From Alphaproteobacteria bacterium (GTDB lineage: Bacteria > Pseudomonadota > Alphaproteobacteria > Micropepsales > Micropepsaceae): a stretch of DNA of 64,000 bases. Shown here piece by piece: positions 58,050 to 64,000 of this stretch (positions are counted from its first letter, which is position 1; every line of letters begins with the position of its first letter). The stretch spans positions 1 to 64,000 of the forward strand of contig JAJPHG010000007.1 in assembly GCA_021325375.1 (NCBI GenBank). Direction: 5' to 3'. Under the pieces are notes generated by a model. It was not told the DNA's origin. It searched no databases and saw only the letters and a list, made by a program, of their open reading frames with translations. The position numbers and the translations under genes are program-made.

Positions 58050-59135
58050 TCAGAAACGGCGCGGATCGAAGGCCTTTGGGCCGGGGCTCTGTTCCAGAAC
58101 GGAACGCGACAGGATTTCCGCAATGGCCGGTGCAAACAGGATGCCGTTGCGATACTGGCCCGAGGCGATGAAAAGGCCCGAGACTGCGCTCTCTCCCAAT
58201 ATCGGCAACCCGTCGGGGGAGCCGGGACGCAAGCCCGCCCAATGCTCGTCGATGGCCCAGTCGCGCAAGGCGGGCATCAGCGCGAGCGCGCGGCGGCTCA
58301 GCCAGTCCTCGGCCGCGTCCGTCACGGCGGTGTTGAAGCCCACATCCTCGAGCGTGGCGCCGATGAGAAGCCGCTTGCCGCGGGGTACGAGATAGACCTC
58401 GTGCCCCCACACCATGCGCGTGGGCAGCACTGCGCCCGCCGGCGGCTTGAGCGCCAGCATCTCGCCTTTCATCGGCTTGACCGGCGGCATCGCTTCGCGC
58501 GGCAGCCCGCCGATCTCGCCGCTCCACGCGCCGGCCGCCAGCACGAAGGCGTCGGCCTCACGATAGCCGAAAGGCGTGCGCACCGCGAAGGCGCGGCCCC
58601 GTTCGACCTCGATGCGCACCACCGCCTCGTTGGCGATCAGCGTACCGCCGGCGCGGATGAAACAGCGCGCGAGCGCCGTACCCAGCGCGCGGTTGTCGAC
58701 CTGCGCTTCCTTCGCGGCGAACAGCGCGCCGTGGACGGTGTCCGCGATCATCGGCTCCATCGCGCGCGCTTCGTCCCTGGAGAGCCAGGTCAGGTCGTTC
58801 GCCGCGCGCGCGCGTTCGGTGAAACGTGCGGCGTCGGCTTCGTTCGTCGCGACCAAGAGCGAGCCGTCTTGCGAATAGGCGATGCGCGCGCCCGACGCGC
58901 TCTCGATCTCGCGCGCGAAATCGGGCCAGAGCGAGCGGGCGTGATGGGCAAGCTCGGCCTCGGGTGTGGCGCCTTCACCGGCTTCCGCGGTCGCGGCGAT
59001 CATGCCGGCCGCGGCCCAGCTCGCGCCGCGCGCCGGTTGCGCGCGGTCGAGCACGGTGACGCTCGCGCCCTTCTGCGCCAGCCGCCAGCCGATGGCCAGC
59101 CCCGCCACGCCCGCGCCGATGACGATGATCCTCAC
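58050..59135 (-). CDS. thiO: glycine oxidase ThiO
   Basis: A 361-residue FAD-dependent amine oxidase of the DAO family. The FAD loop is IVIGAGVAGLAIGWRLAQKG at the N-terminus, then GASWAAAGMIA, and the closing HWAGLRPGSPDGLPILGE and ASGQYRNGILFAPA motifs typical of ThiO. ThiO makes iminoglycine for the thiazole of thiamine. No thiS or thiG is within the window. The start is GTG 59135 with GAGAGAC upstream; it overlaps the stop of the gene above (GTGA). Confidence 0.87.
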   Translation of the reverse strand: MRIIVIGAGVAGLAIGWRLAQKGASVTVLDRAQPARGASWAAAGMIAATAEAGEGATPEAELAHHARSLWPDFAREIESASGARIAYSQDGSLLVATNEADAARFTERARAANDLTWLSRDEARAMEPMIADTVHGALFAAKEAQVDNRALGTALARCFIRAGGTLIANEAVVRIEVERGRAFAVRTPFGYREADAFVLAAGAWSGEIGGLPREAMPPVKPMKGEMLALKPPAGAVLPTRMVWGHEVYLVPRGKRLLIGATLEDVGFNTAVTDAAEDWLSRRALALMPALRDWAIDEHWAGLRPGSPDGLPILGESAVSGLFIASGQYRNGILFAPAIAEILSRSVLEQSPGPKAFDPRRF

Positions 59136-59626
59136 GCTGCGTCTCTCGCCAGCGTCGCGCCCGCTGCCGCGAAGGATGCGATGCCGAGCGCATAGGCGAT
59201 GAGGCTGAACCAGCCCGGCACCACGCAAGCGACGGCAAAGAGGAACGTGCAGATCAGTTCCGCGATCGTATCGATGCGCCTGACGCTGACGAACGCCACA
59301 AACCCGAAGAGCGCGAACGCGGCCGCGAGCGCGCGCGACGGATCGGCGAGCGCAAACGCAAACGGCAGGCTCGCGAAAAAGATCGCGGCGAGCGTCGCGG
59401 CCAGCTCGGGCGCGTTCACCCGCCCGACCAGCGCCGCGGCACGGCTTGCGAGGATGAGGCCAAGGCCCACCCAGAAACGGCCGAGCGCGACCGCGGGCAG
59501 GGCGAGAAGCCCGATCGCCAGCCCTGCCACCAGCAGCCGGCCCGCGCTCAAGCCCAGCGCGCTCGCGCGCGCAGCGGCACGGGCGAGTGGGGCATCGAGG
59601 GCGCGTGACAAGGAAAACCCGGCCAT
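59132..59626 (-). CDS. membrane protein related to CDP-alcohol phosphatidyltransferases, active-site motif absent
   Basis: A 164-residue protein with about five hydrophobic segments. Its layout (LDAPLARAAARASALGLSAG, VAGLAIGLLALPAVALGRF, LGLILASRAAALVGR, PFAFALADPSRALAAAFALFGFVAF, PGWFSLIAYALG) tracks small CDP-alcohol phosphatidyltransferase-like membrane proteins (YnjF type). Where those have DG-x2-AR and Gx3Dx3D, this protein has none of the Asp residues and is shorter. It is therefore probably a non-catalytic relative; this comparison is from memory. The gene overlaps thiO by GTGA. Confidence 0.6.
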   Translation of the reverse strand: MAGFSLSRALDAPLARAAARASALGLSAGRLLVAGLAIGLLALPAVALGRFWVGLGLILASRAAALVGRVNAPELAATLAAIFFASLPFAFALADPSRALAAAFALFGFVAFVSVRRIDTIAELICTFLFAVACVVPGWFSLIAYALGIASFAAAGATLARDAA

Positions 59627-59746
59627 GGGGACCGCTTAGTGGCCGGGACGGCGCGCGTCAATCCGCCCCTAAGCGCATGAGCCGGTTGTCAAAATTGCCT
59701 CAGCCGTTAAGGTGGGCGTCCAAGGGTTGGGGAGAACGGCCGAAAC

Positions 59747-60319
59747 ATGCGTGCGCAATGGATTTTTGCTGCGGCTGGTCTTGCCCTGGCCGCCTTGGCC
59801 CCGTGCGGCGCCGCCGCGGCGGACGACCCCTGGTCGGCGACGCTCTATGCGGGGCCGTCCTCCACCAAATTCGTCACCCAGATCCTCGGCGGCGATTTCG
59901 AGGTGAACGGCGGCATGGCCGGTCTCGCTCTCGACCGCGGGCTGTTCAGGCTCGGCTCGGGCATCTCGCTCGCGGCCGAGGTCCAGGTGACACAGTTCTT
60001 CGGCAGCTACAGCTATTCCACCGGCGCCGTGGGCTTAGGCTTCCGCTTCGACGAGTTCCCGTGGAGCGACCGCGTGCCGACGACCTTCGCGATCTACACC
60101 GGTCCCTCCTATGCGCCGGACGCGCCGATCATCAAGGATCCGGTGCCGCATCAGGATCCGAAATTCCTGAACTTCGTGAGCGTCGAGGCGGGCGTCGGCA
60201 TCAGCCGCAAATGGGACGCGGTGTTCCGCATCTACCACCGTTCCGGCGCCTGGGGCCTCTACAGCAACACCGCCGACGTCGGCACGATGATCGGGCTTGG
60301 GTTGCGCAGAAGGTTTTAA
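59747..60319 (+). CDS. outer-membrane beta-barrel, PagL-like (acyloxyacyl hydrolase family)
   Basis: A 190-residue exported protein with a signal peptide ending AAA-D. Alternating strands and a terminal Phe (GLGLRRRF) mark an outer-membrane barrel. Residues about 163-172 read IYHRSGAWGLY, similar to the His-Ser pair of PagL lipid A 3-O-deacylases. It may trim or sense lipid A; the catalytic assignment rests on this motif only. ATG 59747 has GGGGAGA about 10 nt upstream. It is convergent with the retropepsin gene, overlapping by 4 bases. Confidence 0.7.
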   Translation: MRAQWIFAAAGLALAALAPCGAAAADDPWSATLYAGPSSTKFVTQILGGDFEVNGGMAGLALDRGLFRLGSGISLAAEVQVTQFFGSYSYSTGAVGLGFRFDEFPWSDRVPTTFAIYTGPSYAPDAPIIKDPVPHQDPKFLNFVSVEAGVGISRKWDAVFRIYHRSGAWGLYSNTADVGTMIGLGLRRRF

Positions 60320-60756
60320 TCTAGGACTTTCTGCTTGCGATCCCAGCTATGCGGAGTGCCCGTGATCTTGTCGCGCGGGCGATCCAGCACCAAGCGCCAC
60401 TGACCAAGAACGTCGCGTCCTAGCAGGGACGGGAACCTCAGATTTTCGCTAGTTGGTCTGGATATTTCCAATTCCTGAAGCAACCAGGAATACACGAATT
60501 CCCCGTCCGAGAAAGAGAATACACCAACCTCCTCGAAGCCGTGCGCAAGCCCGCCAATGCCGGTGCTGGTAGTGGCACGTTCGAGAGTCCCATGATCGAG
60601 ACCGAGCCTTTTGGCATCGTCCGGCATCAGCACCGATCCGTCAGCGCCGGAGTCAATCAGGAACGATACAGGTCCGCGAAGTCCAAGTCGCGGGATGGAG
60701 ACCATTGCTTTGATATAGGGCGCAGACGAGGCGGTCCGAAACTCTCCTTTCAGCAC
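60316..60756 (-). CDS. retropepsin-like aspartic protease
   Basis: A 146-residue single-domain protein with the retropepsin signature FLIDSGADGSVLM (Asp about 34) and the C-terminal LLGRDVLG with the flanking strand. Active retropepsins are dimers, one DSG from each chain. It begins with GTG 60756, 4 nt after the stop of the DUF5678-like gene, so the two form an operon. Base composition is lower in GC than the surroundings, which hints at transfer. The target is unknown. Confidence 0.8.
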   Translation of the reverse strand: MLKGEFRTASSAPYIKAMVSIPRLGLRGPVSFLIDSGADGSVLMPDDAKRLGLDHGTLERATTSTGIGGLAHGFEEVGVFSFSDGEFVYSWLLQELEISRPTSENLRFPSLLGRDVLGQWRLVLDRPRDKITGTPHSWDRKQKVLD

Positions 60757-60760
60757 GGCT

Positions 60761-61069
60761 TCACAAAATCAGTTTGCGTTCACTTGTGTCGAGATACTGA
60801 ACGAAAGCTTGGGCCGGTGGAATACCGCGCCGCCTCAGCGCCGCCAGAACTCCCTTGAAGGACTTCGATACGGCTTCGATCTTTCCGTCGTAGATTCCAA
60901 CCCATTGCCGTGGGTGCTGTTGAACGAGGCGCAGACGTTTCGCTGAAAACGCCTCCACCGCGCGCGAAAATCGACGCAGTTCCAGGGCAATCTGTCTTGG
61001 CGTCGCTCCCAACAGGTCTTCGTCAGTCACGCGCGATGTTCTTCCGCTCATTTGCGGATCAAAACACAT
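60761..61069 (-). CDS. DUF5678-like small protein
   Basis: A 102-residue soluble protein. After a helical N-terminal half (RQIALELRRFSRAVEAFSAK) comes the DUF5678-like part HPRQWVGIYDGKIEAVSKSF with a long helix KGVLAALRRRGIPPAQAFVQ and a final strand. DUF5678 proteins often precede retropepsin-like proteases; their role is unknown. ATG 61069 is used; ATG 61051 is possible. It is the first gene of a low-GC pair. Confidence 0.68.
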   Translation of the reverse strand: MCFDPQMSGRTSRVTDEDLLGATPRQIALELRRFSRAVEAFSAKRLRLVQQHPRQWVGIYDGKIEAVSKSFKGVLAALRRRGIPPAQAFVQYLDTSERKLIL

Positions 61070-61088
61070 ACCCAGAAAATAGTCAACA

Positions 61089-61904
61089 TTAAGCAGGCAG
61101 CGTCTTCACGCCCGTGTTGTAAGCATCCGTGAAATCGTCGAGGCCGAGCGAGCCGCCGTTGACGAGCTTGCGCGCGGTCTTGAGGTCGTTCGCCGCCAGC
61201 GCCGCGCGGATCTTGCTTTCATTGTTCTTCAGGAACTGCGCCAGGATCAATCCCGCCGTCGCGCCGTCGCAGCCGAGATCGGGATTGCCCTCGAGATCGA
61301 CGCCGAGCTGCTTGCCGACCCGCGCGTAATTGTAGCGGCCGGTGAGCTGCACATAGCCGCGGCCCTTGTAGCGCGCGCCGTCGCCGGCTTGCGTGTTGCC
61401 GAGGTTCTTGGCGATCTGCGACGGCGGATCGTAGAGGCCGAAAGGCGGCCCGCCCGGCGCGGTGTTGTATTTGCTCTGGCCTTCGGGGATCGGCTTGAAG
61501 CTCGCCGTCTCGGCGCGGATCGTGCCCAATGCCATCAAGAGCATCTGCCGGTCGTCGAGGTCCAGCTTGCGCAGGCCCGCCTCGACGAAGGGCAGGTTGG
61601 CCTGGATATTGGCGCGCGGCGTCTGCGGGAACATGGGCGCTACCTGGTCGACGGTGACCTTGCTCATGTAGTCGCCGCCCGACGCGGGCGCAGCCGCGGT
61701 TGCCGGCGCGAGATACTGCCCCGACGTGAACCCGCCCAGCGGATTGTCGGCGATGGTGACGACCTCGACCCAATCGCCGGTGCGGCTCACCTCGCTCACC
61801 CGGTCGCCGCGCGAGAGCGTCGTCAGCACGGCCGCGTCGGTCGACGGACCGCTGCGCAGGTTTACGTCGTCACCCGTCACGGTCAGCGTGTCGCCCTGAG
61901 CCAT
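61089..61904 (-). CDS. SH3b-GH19-type peptidoglycan/chitin hydrolase
   Basis: A 271-residue protein. Residues 5-65 are a bacterial SH3 domain (VNLRSGPSTDAAVLTTLSRGD and GDWVEVVTI). After a short linker the rest is a GH19-like lysozyme/chitinase domain: LMALGTIRAETASFKPIPEG with the catalytic-type Glu, FGLYDPPSQIAKNLGN, and YKGRGYVQLTGRYNYARVG. The usual target is peptidoglycan or chitin. There is no signal peptide, as in many phage-type endolysins. ATG 61904 has GGGAAGG upstream. Confidence 0.83.
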   Translation of the reverse strand: MAQGDTLTVTGDDVNLRSGPSTDAAVLTTLSRGDRVSEVSRTGDWVEVVTIADNPLGGFTSGQYLAPATAAAPASGGDYMSKVTVDQVAPMFPQTPRANIQANLPFVEAGLRKLDLDDRQMLLMALGTIRAETASFKPIPEGQSKYNTAPGGPPFGLYDPPSQIAKNLGNTQAGDGARYKGRGYVQLTGRYNYARVGKQLGVDLEGNPDLGCDGATAGLILAQFLKNNESKIRAALAANDLKTARKLVNGGSLGLDDFTDAYNTGVKTLPA

Positions 61905-62052
61905 TTTGAGCCCTTCCCTTCGAATCCGCGAGCAGGCTATCGAAAGTTGCAGGCCGCGGAAACTGACCGTAGGTGCCGAAATTCGCACTTGCTATGGCCC
62001 GCCGCGCGATTGCTGATAAGGTCCGCGCTTCGAAATTTACGGGAGACGGCGC

Positions 62053-62541
62053 ATGGAAAAGGCCACGTTCGGGGCGGGGTGTTTCTGGGGCGTCGAGCAT
62101 TTCTTCGCCGAGGTGCCGGGCGTCGTCGACGCGGTGTCGGGCTATGAAGGCGGCCACGCCGACAATCCGAACTACCGCCAGGTCTGCTCCGGCACGACCG
62201 ATCATGCCGAGGTCGTGGAAGTGACGTTCGATCCCGCGAAGGTGGGCTACGCCAAGCTCGTCGAGCTGTTCTTCAAGATGCACGATCCGACGCAGATGAA
62301 CCGCCAGGGTCCCGACGTCGGCACGCAGTACCGCTCCGCGATCTTCGTCCATTCACCCGAGCAGGAACGCGTCGCGCGCGAGGAGCTGGAGAAAGCGAAG
62401 GGCCGCTACTCGCGCCCCATCGTCACCCAGATCGAGCCGGCGCAGACCTTCTGGAAGGCGGAAGACTACCACCAGGACTACTTCGAAAAGAACCACGGCC
62501 ATTCGTGCCACGTCACGTACAAGGAGCTGGAGAGCCAATGA
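62053..62541 (+). CDS. msrA: peptide-methionine (S)-S-oxide reductase MsrA
   Basis: A 162-residue repair enzyme that reduces methionine-S-sulfoxide in proteins. The catalytic Cys10 sits in GAGCFWGVE. Further family motifs are SGYEGGHADNPNY, HAEVVEVTFDP, FFKMHDPTQMNRQGPDVGTQYRSAIF and the late EDYHQDYFEKN. The resolving Cys may be the one in HGHSCHVTY. ATG 62053 has GGGAGACGG upstream. Its stop overlaps the next gene's start (ATGA). Confidence 0.95.
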   Translation: MEKATFGAGCFWGVEHFFAEVPGVVDAVSGYEGGHADNPNYRQVCSGTTDHAEVVEVTFDPAKVGYAKLVELFFKMHDPTQMNRQGPDVGTQYRSAIFVHSPEQERVAREELEKAKGRYSRPIVTQIEPAQTFWKAEDYHQDYFEKNHGHSCHVTYKELESQ

Positions 62542-64000
62542 GAACGGCGAGGGGGATGGCGGGGGCAGCGATCATCATGGCGACGACGATCACGAGCAAC
62601 GTGGCTTATGGACAGCTTTCGCGCGGCGACCGCTATTCGGGTGCTGCCTGGGCGACGCGCTCGCCGGTGCTGGCGCAGCACGGCATGGCGGCGACCGAGC
62701 AGCCGCTCGCCTCGCAGATCGCCATCGACGTGCTCAAGAAGGGCGGCAGCGCGGTCGACGCCGCCATCGCCGCCAACGCCGCGATCGGCCTGATGCAGCC
62801 GGTATTGAACGGCATCGGCGGCGATCTCTTCGCCATCGTCTATGATCCCAAGACGCACAAGCTCTACGGCTATAACGGCTCGGGCCGCGCCGCGATGGGC
62901 CGGGACCTCGCGAAGATGAAGGCCGAGGTCGAGGCGGCATACAAAAAAGCGGGCATGGAGCCCAAGGCGCACATCCCGCCGGTGGGCTCGCTGCCCATCA
63001 CCGTGCCCGGTACGGTGGATGCCTGGTTCGCGCTGCATCAGAAGTTCGGCAAGCTGCCGATGAAGGAGGTGCTGGCGCCCGCCATCCACTACGCGCAGGA
63101 CGGCTGGCCGGTGACGCAGCTCATCAGCGTCTACTGGAAGGGCAACATGGCCGCGTTCGAGAAGAACAAGGGCCTGATCGAAGAGCTCGACAACGCGCGC
63201 CACACCTATATGACGCCAGACTCCCATGGCGGGCACACGCCCGCGGAAGGCGAGATCTTCAGGAACCCCGATCTCGCGCGCACCTATGCGCTGCTCGCCA
63301 AGGATGGGCGCGATGCCTATTACAAAGGTCCGATCGCGCACACGATCGATGCGTATTTCAAGCGCATCGGCGGCGATCTGCGCTATGAGGATTTCGCGCG
63401 CCATCATGGCGAATGGGTGACGCCGCTCACCGTCAACTATCGCGGCTACGACGTCTACGAATTGCCGCCGAACGGGCAGGGCGCCGCCGCGCTGCAGATG
63501 CTGCAGATCCTCAAAGGCTTCGACCTGAAGAAGATGGGCCCGGGCAGCGCCGACACGCTGACCGCGATGCTGGAGGCCAAGCGGCTCGCCTACGAGGACC
63601 TCGCCAAATGGTACGCCGATCCCGCCTTCGTGCACGTGCCGATGAAGGGGCTGCTCTCCGACGCCTATGCCGACGAGCGCCGCAAGCTGATCGATCTCAA
63701 ACATGCCAATCCGGACATCGGACCCGGCGAGCCCAAGCTGCATGACGGCGATACGATCTATCTGACCACCGCCGACAAGGACGGGATGATGGTCTCGCTC
63801 ATCCAGTCGAACTATCGCGGCATGGGATCGGGGCTCGTCGCCGACGGGCTGGGCTTCATGTTCCAGGACCGCGGCGAGCTCTACTCGCTGAAAGAGGGCG
63901 ACGCCAACGTCTACGCGCCGGGCAAGCGTCCGTTCCAGACCATCATCCCCGGCTTCGTGATGAAGGACGGCCAACCGTTCCTCTCCTTCGGGCTGATGGG
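62538..64000 (+). CDS. gamma-glutamyltransferase family protein (3' end outside window)
   Basis: The open frame runs from ATG 62538 past the window end, giving at least 487 residues. It begins with a signal-like segment (GMAGAAIIMATTITSNVAYG). Family features are MAATEQPLASQIAIDVLKKGGSAVDAAIA-type N-terminus, GIGGDLFAIVYD, LPITVPGTVDAW, and the nucleophile region HDGDTIYLTTADKDG, where the Thr of GDT is in the position of the autocatalytic Thr. Members cleave glutathione or gamma-glutamyl peptides in the periplasm and self-process into two chains. It is translationally coupled to msrA. Confidence 0.88.
   Translation, partial: MRTARGMAGAAIIMATTITSNVAYGQLSRGDRYSGAAWATRSPVLAQHGMAATEQPLASQIAIDVLKKGGSAVDAAIAANAAIGLMQPVLNGIGGDLFAIVYDPKTHKLYGYNGSGRAAMGRDLAKMKAEVEAAYKKAGMEPKAHIPPVGSLPITVPGTVDAWFALHQKFGKLPMKEVLAPAIHYAQDGWPVTQLISVYWKGNMAAFEKNKGLIEELDNARHTYMTPDSHGGHTPAEGEIFRNPDLARTYALLAKDGRDAYYKGPIAHTIDAYFKRIGGDLRYEDFARHHGEWVTPLTVNYRGYDVYELPPNGQGAAALQMLQILKGFDLKKMGPGSADTLTAMLEAKRLAYEDLAKWYADPAFVHVPMKGLLSDAYADERRKLIDLKHANPDIGPGEPKLHDGDTIYLTTADKDGMMVSLIQSNYRGMGSGLVADGLGFMFQDRGELYSLKEGDANVYAPGKRPFQTIIPGFVMKDGQPFLSFGLM

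Overview
The window is chromosomal DNA from a high-GC alphaproteobacterium. The evidence is the DUF1476 ATPase zeta subunit next to purC, the purC-purS-purQ-purL-bolA-grx4 order, recA followed by alaS, a MlotiK1-type cyclic-nucleotide-gated K+ channel, and a GAAC-N7-GTAC LexA-like site at recA. The genus cannot be fixed from sequence alone; a Rhizomicrobium/Micropepsaceae-like or related soil lineage is a guess. No phage, insertion sequence or CRISPR array is visible. Most of the window is ordinary, densely packed chromosome with many 4-base ATGA/GTGA gene overlaps.

Layout. 1-175: 3' end of a 5S rRNA gene and its terminator. 0.2-9.1 kb: GH25 muramidase, dodecin, DUF72 protein, membrane protein, DDAH, polysaccharide deacetylase, PhoD phosphatase, prolyl oligopeptidase. 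9.1-15.7 kb: an atypical acidic ORF, a CHAP hydrolase, small proteins, and a two-gene operon coding a GH46-like/peptidoglycan-binding protein and a large membrane patatin. 15.8-31.3 kb: tRNA-Leu, NTF2-like protein, carbonic-anhydrase-like protein plus aldo/keto reductase, hemolysin III, a GLUG-repeat exoprotein, P450, methyltransferase, M19 dipeptidase, a His/Asp-rich lipoprotein, a TPR-like protein, a PQQ dehydrogenase and a divergent LytTR regulator. 31.4-38.8 kb: ATPase zeta and the purine operon with bolA and grx4. 38.9-49.6 kb: nitroreductase-like protein, GST, secreted proteins, GloVer-repeat lipoprotein, rpsD, a frameshifted GLUG paralogue, FkbM methyltransferase, SqdB and a glycosyltransferase. 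49.6-64 kb: recA, alaS, K+ channel, MarR/VOC pair, HIT and CaCA antiporter, thiO, a degenerate phosphatidyltransferase-like protein, an outer-membrane barrel, a DUF5678/retropepsin pair, SH3b-GH19 protein, msrA and a gamma-glutamyltransferase cut by the window end.

The most striking non-coding structure is a family of modular, palindromic intergenic repeats. There are twelve elements in three related types. Eight lie between convergent genes, none lies between divergent genes, and one splits the purine operon between purS and purQ. Other points for follow-up are the patatin/GH46-like operon, the one-base deletion in the second GLUG gene, an orphan Rap1a/Tai-type immunity-like protein between purQ and purL, a phosphatidyltransferase-like protein without its active-site motif coupled to thiO, and an M19 dipeptidase lacking its first metal-ligand motif.
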